Shown piece by piece: positions 23,190 to 35,238 of a DNA stretch of 64,000 nt. This DNA comes from Phaseolus vulgaris (lineage: Eukaryota > Streptophyta > Magnoliopsida > Fabales > Fabaceae), in assembly GCF_000499845.2 (NCBI RefSeq), contig NC_023756.2, positions 46,577,947 through 46,641,946 on the forward strand. Reading direction: 5' to 3'. The stretch's first letter is position 1; the number at the start of each line of letters is the position of its first letter. A program made the translations under genes and the position numbers. The notes under the pieces are model-generated. The model made no database searches and was not told where the DNA came from. It saw only the letters and a program-made list of their open reading frames with translations.

Positions 23190-23580
23190 ACATTTTTTTT
23201 TTATAAAAACTTTCATATTAAGTATCACTATGCAACTTGACAGACTGACACCTCAAAAAAAGAATTATTAAAAAAAAAATACAAAAATATGGAAGGATTA
23301 GACAAAAACTCATATATTAACAAAAACGATATATATGTAAACTATACCTATTCATAAGTAATTCTAAGAACAATTTAGATGAAAGTCTATTATACTAATG
23401 AAATGATTCCCTATGAATAAATCCTAAATTAGTCAACTTATTAACACACATATTCCCTTCACGAAAAATATGAGTAATCCAAAATCTAGTTTTTCCACAG
23501 TAATTAGGACAAATATTTCATATCGATTATGAAGCATCCACAAAACATTAGTCCTAACAGTGAACGCAACACAAACGAAT
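23190..23580 (-). mobile_element. 5'-truncated LINE copy
   Basis: On the minus strand this follows the long LINE from the middle of the RNase H region (cattcgtttgtgttgcgttc) to the 3' UTR and tail. On the plus strand the tail appears first (tttataaaaactttcat...gtatcactatgcaacttgaca). The coding part is broken by many changes. Confidence 0.85.
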
Positions 23581-23589
23581 GCAAATAAA

Positions 23590-23760
23590 TACAAATATTG
23601 CCTTCTAAGTCAATTTTATACGACTGGATTATACTTAAAACCCACTTTTTGATACAATATTATAGTAATTTAGAGTCTATTTTATTAAGAAAGTTTTGTT
23701 AATCTTATTAGGTTATCGTCCACTATCGAATCACCCATAAATATACAATAACATATAAAG
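23590..23760 (+). repeat. TRIM fragment
   Basis: The text ttctaagtcaattttatacg, then actggattatacttaaaac, ccactttttgatacaatatta and then atcgtccactatcgaatcac matches the end of the LTR, the primer-site region and the interior of the TRIM at 28607. The outer LTR ends are lost. Confidence 0.55.
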
Positions 23761-23899
23761 AATTTTGACATAAAATGATGCATTAAAAATGTTAGTTTTA
23801 TAAGTGTTTCAACCTAAATATAATCTCACTTCGCTTATGAGTTGATGTCAATGACAGTTTAAATACACATTCCTCTCTTAATCCACTGATACGCCTTTT

Positions 23900-26410
23900 A
23901 AAGACAAAACCGTGACTAAGCTCAAAAACTCCAAAACAAACAACATTTCAAATACAGTTATGAATCCTAGCGATACTATGAGATAATAATTCATAATTTA
24001 CAACGAAAAACCTTTAAATTTTGGTAAAGATTTAACTTTTTTAATTGGAGATTAAAATGGTGAAAGATTAAATAGTGGTTAAATAAATTTTCAATCCTAA
24101 TAGTTTAATAATTTCTAAAATCTTAGCTTATAAAGCTTTTTTCTACTAGTTTTTGCTTTCAACCTTTATCTTTTTGTTAAGACTTGTTTCAACAATCTTG
24201 TTATAGTAAATTATGTCACCAAAATGTGACCTTACAATGACATCAACCATATATTATCACATCATCGTGATGTTGTGAAATTTAAAAAATAAATATAGAA
24301 TTAAACATTTTCTACAATATTGAAGATGAAAAAAATATAAATTGAAAGAAAATATTTGTAATATTTACATGTGCATGCAAATATTTATGTTTTAAGTTTA
24401 GTTTAAAATTGATACAAAATAAAAAAACTTAAATAATAAAGTAAAATCATTCAACCATATAATTATAATTCTGTTGGTCCAAACGTAGCATACCTATCCA
24501 AATTTTATGATTATTATTATAATTACACACTTAGATTATCATTTAGCAATGCCTTAAAAGATAATTTAAATTCATAATGTAAAGACTTAGAAGATACTTT
24601 TAGAATAATTAAAATAATATTTAAATATTTTATTCATAAAGAGAAAAGTTTTATAAAAAAAATAAAAATAATTGTTCAAATTTTATTTTAAAAGAAGTAC
24701 TGTTTATCCGGAAACATTTATTCTTTTCTCCTTTAACTTCTCTCTAATCATATTACTCTATTTATTAGAAGTTATTATTGGACTCTTGGCATTAAATAAA
24801 ATAATTTTCGATTATATTTTTTTTATTAGAGTAAGTTTAATTTTATATCTTTTTTCTTTAAGTTAGATTTTAGTGTATTTATATATAATCCCTCTTTGTA
24901 TATGCATACACATTTTTATAATATCTTTAATAAAAATAACTAATATTAACAGTTTCATATGTTAAAAAAATGTATTTTATAGTATTTATTCAACCACAAT
25001 ATCTCTATACAACTTAGACTCAAATTTATTTTAATTTTTTTTTTAAATCCTCATAATTCTATATATTTTTTAATTTAGATTTGAATTTGATATATAATGA
25101 TATTTATTACTGTTGTTACAAACTTAGATACAATATTTTGTTCTTCTTAAAGAATAATTATTTGTAGAAGTGACTTAAAACTTTAAGCAAACCATAAATA
25201 GTTTCAAGCAATAATTTCTTACCCTAAATAGTTTATAGGCACTTGTTACTATTAATGCTCTTATTATAGTTGGAAAGTTCTTTTAATTATAGGAATTTAA
25301 ATATTAGAGAGAGGTTACTTATACATTTGAGATTATACGATGGCAAGTAATATGACATTTTTAACAAAATAAAGCTAAAAAGGACATAAGAATCACTCAC
25401 CTATATATTTAATAAAGGAATTAAAATAACTTTTCTTAGATAAAGATGAGAAAATAAGGCACAATTAATAAATAGGTTGATAAAAAAAAACAAATTTATA
25501 GGTTTATAGGTATGAAAATAACTATATATATATACCAATTGAAAGTAAATAGCCACCTTCCAAAAAGCATAATATAAAAAAGGGAATCGAAGTAATACTA
25601 TAAAAATTATTAAACAACAAATAATTTTTTAAAAATTAATTATTATATTAATTAAATTAAATATTGTTTTATAAACTAACAAATCATTAATATTAAAATA
25701 ATTTCTATTATTAATAAAAATTTATAAAGTATTTTTTAAATTATATATAATATTATTTTAACTACTAATAATTTTATATTTCAAATTATTTTTTAGTTAA
25801 ATTAATAATTAATTTATAATTCAAAGTAATTAACAGTTAAAAATTTAATATCTATTATTAAATATCAATTTAAAATCTACTTTATAAATTTTTATTATTA
25901 ATAAAAACTACTTTATATATTAATAATATTTTAATTTATAAAATAATATCTAACATAATAAATATCATGATTAATTTTTTTTAATTTTTAAATTAATTGT
26001 TATTTAAAAATCTACTAAAACTATTCTAAAAAAAATATTGGTTTATTGAGATAACAAGTGATTAATAAATTCATTGCAAAATTAGACATGTTAATTTTTA
26101 TAATTGTTTTTATTAAACTGATAAGGAAAAACTATTTGCTTTCATTGATAGAGTTGTATTCACGCACAAGATCATAAGATTTATTTTTCCTAAAAATGAA
26201 ATTAGTTTGGTGAGTAATATATTAAAAACATAATATTTTTTATTAGTTCCGTTGTGATGTGACGTTAATACACCTCTTTTTAAGGGTTAATTTTTGTAGT
26301 TTTTCTTTAAAAAATTAAAAAGTAAATTGCAACTTGCTTTTGTAATTTTTTAGAAGAAAAAAAATAATGATATAAAATTAGGAGACCAAAATTGCATTTG
26401 TTTGCTAGCT
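23900..26410. other. AT-rich spacer with a degraded foldback repeat
   Basis: No gene is supported. About 25600-26010 shows the inverted internal words of the CACTA foldback family (attattaataaaaatttataa on one arm and ttataaatttttattattaa on the other), so it is probably an old, heavily diverged member without readable ends. Confidence 0.45.
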
Positions 26411-26414
26411 TACG

Positions 26415-26785
26415 TTTTATTCAAAAAGTATTTTTATTAATATAATAAATTTTTATATTTTCTTAAATCTATTTATTAATAAGTATAAATTATCTATGTA
26501 TAATTTTTTATATGAACCAATTACAAGTACAATAATCTCTTTAAATAGAGATTATAAAAGGGACAGTATGATTAAACTCACCTACTAAACATGTGTCTAG
26601 TCAGTCCAATCCAATTGGTTCTCACTTCATACCCAACAATTTTCGTTAATATATGAGTTTTGTTTTAATCTTTCATTTTATTTTATTTTTTTTATACAGA
26701 AGATTTTTATTTCTTGAGATATTAAGTTTCACAATCATACCTAACATTAGAGTTTTTATAGAAAAAAAATTAGAAAACCAAAAGT
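26415..26785 (+). mobile_element. LINE 3' fragment interrupted by an LTR piece
   Basis: The LINE text (ttattcaaaaagtattttta, then ttattaataagtataaattatc) runs to about 26517. It resumes at 26639 with attttcgttaatatatgag and continues to the tail (cctaacattagagtttttata). The interruption is the LTR-related piece at 26518-26638. Confidence 0.75.
26518..26638 (-). mobile_element. Short copia-LTR-related insertion
   Basis: On the minus strand it starts tgttgggtatgaagtgagaacc and ends after cttgtaattggttc. It matches the first half of the copia LTRs at 28850-29122 and 57918-58179. ATTTT occurs on both sides (26513-26517 and 26639-26643), which fits a 5-bp target duplication. It is only 121 bases, so the second half of the LTR is missing. 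Confidence 0.6.
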
Positions 26786-27713
26786 ATATATTTAATGTTA
26801 AATTAACTATTTTCAACGTGATTGTTTGCTTTATTCCTAAAAGAGAAGGTTTTGAATTATTATTTAATGAATAACTCAAATAGTGCGTTTGTTAGAGACA
26901 AAGAGAGAAGTTGAAGATTTTTTTGGATTAGATTAGTTAAGTAACGGCATCTTCTTATCTACCCATGTACTTTCATATATGATAAATTTGTTTTTTAAAC
27001 TTAAAAAAACATATAAATTTAGTCTTTAATTTTAATATTTTCCACAAATAATCAATTATGTTTTTAAAATTTTAAAAATTAAGTTTACTAATATGAAAAA
27101 TATAGAATTTGGACCGTATTTATCACAAAATACACGGACTAAAAAGATGTATTTTTAAAAATAATTTATAGAAATATAATATTTTAAAAAATATTAATAC
27201 TTTTTAGTTAGCTATAATTTTCTTATAATAGAATGTGAGATTTGAACGAACAATGATCGTTAATACGACAATGAGAATGTTAGAATATGATTTGTTTTGT
27301 TCTCAATTATTTAAATCACTTTACTTTAAAAAATTAGAAGGAACATACAATTATTAAAAATCCCAAATTCCTGAAAGGAATTTTCAATGTTGGGTTGTTG
27401 GTAGTGTTTGAAAGATTATTAATTATTGCCATTCATTGAATTAAGAATGTGTTGAGGCCTATTATTTGACGCACCAAAGGTTATAGAAAAATAAAATAAA
27501 AAGCTAATTATTTTGTTATATATTATAAGCACTTATCTATAGTCCAACCATCTAAACTAATCCCTTTAATCACGTCTGAAAAATAAAAAAAAGTCCTTTT
27601 ATTTACACTCACTTTTTGTCCTTAAGAGAGTGCCTTGCATGTTAGGCTACACATATTTGTATTGTTGGTAAAGTCTTGAAAATGAATTTGGTGTTCAATG
27701 TTGAATCAATCAA

Positions 27714-27731
27714 ATATATATATATATATAT
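27714..27731. repeat. (TA)n microsatellite
   Basis: Short run of TA dinucleotides about 45 bases before the foldback MITE. Confidence 0.8.
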
Positions 27732-27774
27732 GAAAAAATTTCTTATCTTATCTAGTATATATTTTATTCATTTT

Positions 27775-28168
27775 CACTACAAGAAAATTACTAAATAAAA
27801 TTCAATTTCTGAGATAAAAATAATTAGTTACTATATTAATCAAATTAGATAATATTTCAGAGACTTAAAAAAATTATTGGTATCTAAATTAGTTTTTATT
27901 GTTAATAAAATTTATAAACTAATTTCTAAATTGGTATCTAATTAGATATCGATATTTTAGCAATCAATTTTAGAATTTAAAGTAATTAGTAACTAAAATC
28001 TTAATAGCTAAATAACAATTTAGAAATTAATTTATAAATATTATGAATAATAAAAACTACTTTAGATATCAATATTTATTTAGTCTCTAAAATAATATTT
28101 AATTTAATTAATTTAGTGACTAATTATTTTTTATCTCTAAAATTAATTATTGATTTTTTTTTGTAATG
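27775..28168. mobile_element. CACTA-type foldback MITE
   Basis: It starts cactacaagaaaatta and ends in ttttttttgtaatg, imperfect inverted ends of the CACTACAAGAAAA type. The interior is two inverted arms containing aattagttact, ggtatctaaattag and their complements. TTT flanks both ends, which fits the 3-bp target duplication of CACTA elements. Non-coding and more diverged than the copy at 35814. Confidence 0.78.
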
Positions 28169-28319
28169 TTTTAACCATTAGCCTCAAAATAAAAAATTAT
28201 GGCAAGAAGATAGAAACAAGAATAATTTGTATTTTAAGTTAAAGCAAGACGTAGTACAAGTAAAGGAACTAAATAATGTATTATTTGTTTTTATAAATTA
28301 TTAATACTTATGGAATAAA

Positions 28320-28600
28320 AATGAATAGAAAATTTGGTGGTGGTCCAAAATTGGAAGTGTCCGTGTGGGTGGCATGTGCTAGGTATGATCTTATCATAAG
28401 GAACATGGCAGCATGAAGATAAGATAAACCCTAAACTCAAAAAGCTCTTATATAACCTTGTTTTTTTGTGGCATTGGACTCAACTCTTTTCTCAACATTA
28501 ACTAGATATCTCTCCATCAAAATTACATGCTGATTTGACATTCCACTCTACCCATTCATCATCCATCAACACTTCCTACAACACATTTGAAAATTATGAT
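28320..28600. promoter_or_regulatory. Promoter-like stretch without a gene
   Basis: The patch contains gataagataaacc (I-box-like) followed by cttatataacc (TATA-like, about 28447-28457), then a pyrimidine- and CA-rich part as in plant leaders. No coding frame follows before the TRIM at 28607. Weak, motif-based call. Confidence 0.3.
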
Positions 28601-28606
28601 AATTAT

Positions 28607-29372
28607 TGTAGAAGATTCACGCCAATTAGATATAATGACATTTTGTAGTATATAAATGTATGCAAACTTCATCTTATAAGTCAGTTTTGTAAGATTGAGT
28701 TATACTTAAAGTTTACTTTTTGACATGGTATCTAAATCATATAGAATCTATTGTAACGAGAGTTGTTGGACTTATCAGATCACCCGCTATTGAGTTTTTA
28801 TCGAATCATCCATTATATAGTCTTAGGTATGAGTTTGTACATAGGTTTTTGATGGAAAAAACGCACGCGGAAGCAACACACATACTTACAAATCAACTGC
28901 AGAAAATAAACAACACAGAATTTAACGTGGTCCGGTCGCCAACTGCAACCTACATCCACACGGGCAACTATTAGATTTTCATTTATGTCGTGTTGCACAC
29001 CAATTACAAGTACAATGATCTCTTTAAATAGAGATTATAAAATGGACACAATGATTAAGCTCACTCACTAAGCATGATGTCTAGTCAGCCCAACCCAATT
29101 GGTTCTGACTTCATACCCAACAATCTCTCACTTGAAGTCACGGAACAATATTCATCTGCGCTTCAACTGTGTACAACGATTAAGCTCACCCACTAAACAT
29201 GGTGTCTAGTCAGCCGAACCCAAATGATATTGACTTAATACCCAACAGTCTTAACGTGATATTGAGTTAGATATCTCACATCAATTAGAGATAAATATAT
29301 TTCATAGTATATAAGTGAGTTTTCAATTATTTTTGTAAGGTTAAATTAGATTTAAATTATAATTTCTAGTAA
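28607..29372 (+). mobile_element. TRIM retrotransposon split by a copia remnant
   Basis: The left LTR starts tgtagaagattcacgcc (28607) and ends near 28722. The primer site is catggtatctaaat (28724-28737). The interior (gagagttgttggacttatc, tcatccattatatag) is interrupted at 28850-29247 by copia sequence. A second LTR starts near 29263 (tgagttagatatctcacatc) and fades near 29372. The element is non-coding. Confidence 0.72.
28850..29247 (-). mobile_element. Copia retrotransposon remnant: 3' LTR, PPT and partial 5' LTR
   Basis: Reading the minus strand there are three parts. First comes the beginning of a 5' LTR (tgttgggtattaagtcaat, 29247 to about 29167). Then about 44 bases of 3' interior end in the polypurine-like agtgagagat. 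Last is a full LTR (29122-28850) starting tgttgggtatgaagtcag and ending ttccatca. All protein-coding sequence is gone. The LTR includes gttgcccgtgtggatgtagg and ccacgttaaat, wording typical of plant copia LTRs. The flanks GTTTT (28845-28849) and GTCTT (29248-29252) are a plausible worn target duplication. Confidence 0.72.
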
Positions 29373-29763
29373 ATATGATGTTTGAAGAAGTTAAATTTTA
29401 ATGTATGAGGAAATAGGAAAGTAGTAGGCAATCATGCATAGGTCCAAAGAACATGAGAAGCACCAGCTGCATTTTTTATGATCCCTTCTTATCTGATATG
29501 AATATTTTAGAAACATAAGGGAATAGAAAACGGCTAAGAACTCAAAACTACACTAGCTTTTCTTAACCTAAGAACTTGTCGGCACGTTACAACAAAAACA
29601 AACAACTTTGTATTGTTCAAACTAACCATGAAAATTTAGATTCGTTGCAGACGCGTATTCATGCATACCCCACAAATGCAACATAAGAAATACGTAACCT
29701 TTTCAAATGCCAACTCACTTCGCATGCCTCATACAAAGTGTCTCCTAATAAAAATAAATAAAA

Positions 29764-29767
<4 letters not shown>
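29373..29767. other. AT-rich spacer
   Basis: No gene or repeat is recognised. Confidence 0.4.

Positions 29768-29806
<39 letters not shown>
29768..29806. repeat. (AT)n microsatellite
   Basis: About 19 uninterrupted AT dinucleotides. Confidence 0.95.
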
Positions 29807-29808
<2 letters not shown>

Positions 29809-29819
29809 GTGAAATATGT

Positions 29820-30220
29820 ACCGATCGGTATCAGATAGTCTCAATGCCCAGTTTGTACCGATCAACATGACTAATTCCATTAAACTCAGCAAAGGATTAA
29901 CAACCTAAAACAGTGGTTAAGTATTAAGTAATATGTTCTGAATTATGACCTAAACGCTAATTCGGCCAAATAATAATGTACATAATAATCATATAAATAG
30001 TTACGAGTTTCAAGAAAAAAAATTGATCGTTAAAGTATCTTTTACAAGTACCAGCCTAGTTGAAAACTTACGAAGGAGTGAAGGAGGAGTAGGAAGAATG
30101 AGTCAAAGGGAAACAATTGTTTAGTGAGATAAATAGGAAAGAAATATGACCGATCGATCAAGAATGAAATAATAGTTCTCTCAGTTCCTTCCAATACGAG
30201 AAAAAAATATAATATCAGTT
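29820..30220. repeat. LTR-like repeat fragment, copy B
   Basis: Shares an ordered series of words with 15790-16230 (ataatcatataaatag, ttcaagaa, agtatcttttacaagtacc, then an agga-rich part) and also carries ccgatcggtatca and ccgatcgatca. Probably a fragment of a longer LTR element; the class is not certain. Confidence 0.4.
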
Positions 30221-31640
30221 ATTCTACTTTCCTTTAACATCTAAGTACAATTTTTGTAAAAAACGTCTATATCACAAAAAAAAAAGTTAAAAAGTTCAAC
30301 ATAGAACTAAAAAAATACACATTTGAATGTTTTGGATGTAGGTTAACTCTCGTTCCAATATACATAGAAAGAATAGTAATTTTTTTTATAAAAAATAATG
30401 TGTTTAGGAAATCATATATATATATATATTTGGGTAATTTTGTGATCTTGAAGTGTCCGACCACTTTTTTATTTGCCTAAGTAATGGTTGTGAAAAGGTA
30501 ACCAAATGATTGGGCATGATTGACATTGTTTAATATAGTGGGGGGTTTGGAGTAAGAATGAAAAAGGTAATTGTTTAGGTAATGAGAAAAAGTGGAAGAA
30601 AGCAACAAAATGAAGAAGAGAAGAGAAGAGGGAAAAACAAAAAATAATGTTAAAAACAACCATTATTGTAGTCAATATTGATACATATGACATAGATTGA
30701 GTAGAAGTAGAAAAAACAAATGCCATTTTTGAGGCACCTGGTCCCTTTGATTACCTTCCTCTGGCCCACTGACAACCTGCTAAGAGTTGTAGAGCATTTA
30801 CAAATATGTCTGCTAAGAGATTCCTTTCAGTTCTTCTTCTTCTTCTTCATTTCTTTTTCTCTACTGGGATTGCATAACAATAAGAATAAGAATATTGGTA
30901 TCAAGAACTTTTAAGGGTCACTTTGGAATACCAACATGGAACTAACAAGGATTAGAATTTGTGTTTGGTCCTTTTCCAAGAGTGTGGGAAAATGGGTTAT
31001 AAGATTTTTTACTTATGAGACCTCAATTCATCCTTTAACTTGTTTCTGTCATTTCACATGTTCTTCACCTACCAAAGAAACCCTAATTTTTCAACACTCT
31101 TGGAGGTACATATAAGTTTTATAGTTCATGTAAATTTGAGATTGAGTTATGGTTTTTTATTTGACCTATCTACTATAACTGTTTTTAGACCTTCACTTGT
31201 TGTAATTTTAAGGTTTAAGTTTATACCTCAAACACAAGTTTTACTTTTTTTATTAGGTGTTTTCTGTTACACTTTCATATCTTTTTGTTCATGTATTTTC
31301 ATATTTTATGCGAAAAAGTATAATTTATCATTTTTGAATTATATAATTTAAAAAATATTTTTGAATTAAAAAATACCTTTCAAATTTCATTATTTGAAAT
31401 ATAAATTTGTATTTTGGATAGTTTACTTTAGAATGCAAATTCTGTATTCAAAATTTTACAATCTAGAATTTAAAATTTTGTATTTGAGATGGTAGAATTT
31501 GAAATACAAAATTTGAATTTTGAATTGTAAACTTCGAAATGAACAATTTTGATATTTTTAAAAATATTTAGTGTGAGAAGGAGGTGCACTAAGAATTTGG
31601 CAATGTAACTCTTAGAGATCTCACTTTTTTTTCATTTTTT
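30221..31640. other. AT-rich spacer
   Basis: No gene is supported. The small hydrophobic open frame on the minus strand at 30469-30726 has no family resemblance. A (CTT)n run lies near 30834-30850. About 31320-31560 is low-complexity text with aaatttgaat-type words on both strands. Confidence 0.45.
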
Positions 31641-31649
31641 GTATTGGTA

Positions 31650-32010
31650 ATTGTTTCCGGTACATACGACTGCACCCAATTAAAGGTGAAAAAGATAAAA
31701 ATACCTTTAAAAATGGGTACATATAAAATTACATTCCGGGCCTCCTTTGCTAAAACACAATAATTTTTTCTGGATAAATTTTTTCGGAATACATTATTTT
31801 CAATTATGATTTTTTTTTATCTGGAATGAGGTTTTGATTTTTGTTTCTAGATTTTTATATCCAGAACACAATAATCGAATCTTCAAGAATGCATTATTTT
31901 TAATTATAGATTTTCATTTCCGAAATAAAAGGTATTTTCGGAATTTTTTAAAGTGTGTTGAGTGCAGGTTCAAAAATATGTTGGGTGCAGGAAGCAATTT
32001 CATTTTGTAT
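31650..32010. repeat. Relative of the 3.1-kb inverted-repeat element
   Basis: On the minus strand the right end reads attgcttcctgcacccaac, then cctgcactcaacacactttaaaa. This matches the left arm of the element at 3090 (cttcctgcacccctacattctttaaaa). The left end has gactgcacccaattaaagg. The ends are not precisely definable. Confidence 0.45.
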
Positions 32011-35000
32011 TTTGTATTTTGGGCCTCTTTAAGATTTTTGGCCAATATCCAAGGCTTACTTAGATAGACTTTGATAGTTGATATATAACTAGGATTCAGA
32101 CTTCAATAATTTTTTTGTTCTTATAGTAAATATTTCAATTTTTGTTTTCTTCTTCTGTTGTAATCCTTCTATTTATTTTATTTTGTTTCTCACATTACTA
32201 CTGTCTAAGTTCCTATACAATTATTTTTTATATATAAATTTAATTTATATTATAAAATTTTCATTTTAGTTACCTTTATATTGAAACGTTCCATTTCAGT
32301 TCTTATATTATTATGAAGGTATTCATTTTTAACATCTATTATTTTTACAGAATTTTAAATTTTGTTACTTAAATTAAAAAAAATTAAATCAAAATACATT
32401 TTTTTAAAAAGGACCAATAACGCATGTTTTGTCCATAAATTTGTAACTCTTTTTTAAAGCACTACTTTTTTTTATATGTTCTATTTTCAACTTTTAACTC
32501 ATTTTTTTATTAATAATAAATTAGGTTTATGGTATATATTTATTTTAATTTTATATTTTCAGTTCATTTTTCTTCTTCTTCACTGTTTTGGTATAACTTC
32601 TTTTTATAAATATTACTTTTGACTTATTCAAGTTGTATTGGATTCTACAATTTTAGGAATTTACACATGATTTGCTAGATTTGAGTTTTATGATATTATT
32701 TATGATTTTTTTAAATTTAGACAAATTTGTTTATTTTTTTTACAATTTGTATAATTCAATTTTTTCCATTTAATTTAAATTTTTGTAATTGAGTTTATAA
32801 TCTAATTAAAACTCACATTTATATATATATAAATCACACAAGAATTATTTGTTTAATTTTTAGTTTTAGAAATTGTCTATTTATCTTTTTTTTTCTTCTT
32901 CTCTTAATTTTTCTCAATTTCATTTGTTTCATCCATGAATAACTAGTTATGGAGTATCAATTCTTGAAAACAATATTAAACAAAATATTAAACAAGCAAA
33001 TTGAGTTTTGCACATCTTTCAACGATATGAGTTTGAGTTTGTTCTTCTTTTCTCTAATTTTAATTTACACTTTTTTATTACAATTTTTATTTTGATTTTG
33101 AAAATAAAATTAGGAATAAATTGAATATTATTTTTGATAATTAAATATGAATTAGATTAAATAATATTTTGATTTTTGAATTAATTAATTAATTGAATGA
33201 GTTAATTATTTAAATTTAAATATGAATTTTTAGAAAAATATTTAAATTTGGTTATTGAATATATTATGTTCACACTTTCACTTCATTTACATTTTGTTTT
33301 TAATATCATAATTCCAGGCCCAAAAGCACACTTTGCTGTATTAATCATTATTTCAGGCCCAAAAATCTCATGATCCAGGATGATTCAAATAAAGTTGAAA
33401 AAGAAAGAAATTTAATTAATGCCACATAAGTTTGAATAAAAAATTAATGATGCTTTAATGTATGGAAAAAACTTATCAATCAAAAATTAATAAAAATATA
33501 TGACACAAGGGGAAAATAGTTTGAATCATTTAATAATGAAATAAAACAAATATATGTTAGTTAATACTGTGGCACACATATATTAGAAAAATAATCATTG
33601 TCTTTATTTGATAAAAGTATTTCAATTTCTAACTCATTCTTCTTATTTATAATTTTTACATTTCACAATAAATTTTATATTTTCTTATGACGATTTAATA
33701 GAGGGACTAATTCACATTTTTTAAAAATTTAAAATACTAATGTAATTTTAGTTGTTAAAAAAACAGGTGAAAACCATTCTCAACAAAATTTTATCAAATA
33801 AACGAATTGCAAGTTTAGGAGAAACTTAATTTTTAAATATGGATTGTTTAAAATTATAATAATACTTTAATACTTTAGTTATCACACAAGTTTTGTAAAT
33901 GATCTTTTCATTACTTACTCTTGTCAATATTTACAAAATAAACAACTTCTCCAAACAAAATCCTCTTAATACCATCACATCAACAAAGAGTTAACCTAAT
34001 TAATTTTACATATTCAGAAAATTTGTTAGGTATATGATCTAGCTTATTTGTAAAAATGATTATATTAAATTTAAAATCAAATAAGAAAATTTACTTGTTT
34101 AAAAGAAAAAAAAATTAGTAGGTTGCCAAACTTTAAAATGGGTTGATGATGTAGGAATCTCTAAAAAACTTGCCAAACTTTTGGGGTCATCTATAGCTGT
34201 GCAAACACATATTAAGAAGTTTTATTAGTTATGGCTAACATGACAAAAAGAAATTTTGAACTTAACCCAAAATAACTTTATTGACACATGAACTTAATAA
34301 AGAAAAATTTGTTCTATGTGATAATTTCATTGAGTTTATGCAAGCTTCAACAACATCAAGAATCAAACTATTAAAAAAATGGGAAATTTTACACTTTTAT
34401 ACGTGTTTTTATGTATCAAAATAATTAGTTATTATTTGAGTAAATTAGAGACCGTTTTAGAAATTTAAAAAATTATTAGTATTTAAAGTAGTTTATATTA
34501 TTAATAAAAATTTATAAAGTAATTTTTAAATTGATATCTAACCATTAGCTACTAAGGTTTTAACTGCTAATATTTTAGTTTCTAAATTAATCTCTAAAAG
34601 ACTAATTGAGATCAATTTAAAATTTAAAATATTAGTAACTAAAATATATTAGCTAATGATTAAATACCAATTTAAAAATTACTTTATAAATTTTTATTAA
34701 TAATAAAAACTAGTTTAAATACTAATAATTTTTTTTTCTCTAATTTAATTCAATAGTAATTAATTATTTTAATATCTAAAATTAATTTGAATTTGATGAT
34801 TTTTCATTCATTTACTTTGATTTAGTTTCATTATTTGAATATAAAAAAGTTAATGTCATACGTGATTATCATAACTCATTATTCATTTCTTTTCTAGAAG
34901 AAATTGTCCTCTCTCAGCTTTCGAAACCCATTCAAATTATTTTGGCATCTAAAAACATGATTAGAAAAACTACATATTATTAGTTTAATTTGATTAATTA

Positions 35001-35238
35001 ATTTGCAGATAAAAAAAATAGTTTAAATTAATGTTCAGCCTTTTAGTTATGCTATGTGTTGCTCTATATTGCACTTACACTTTATGGGAAAATTGATTAC
35101 TAGCTAAACTTTCTCAAATCCATAAACAGTTGTATAATAATAATTAATAATAACAACAATTATTATTATTATTATTATTATTATAATTATTATACTAATA
35201 CTAACATTGATTTGGGGGTAAAAAAGTGCATGAATTTC
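32011..35238. other. AT-rich spacer and downstream flank of the sulfate transporter
   Basis: No coding region. About 34430-34800 carries the inverted internal words of the foldback MITE family (tttataaagtaatttttaaattg and its complement) and is probably a diverged copy. An (ATT)n run lies at 35157-35182. The last about 100 bases before 35239 are the likely 3' UTR of the transporter. Confidence 0.5.

Noticed and set aside
30469..30726. Hydrophobic 85-codon minus-strand frame as a membrane protein
   Set aside because: No homologue recognised, low-complexity Phe/Leu/Ser composition typical of pyrimidine-rich AT DNA.
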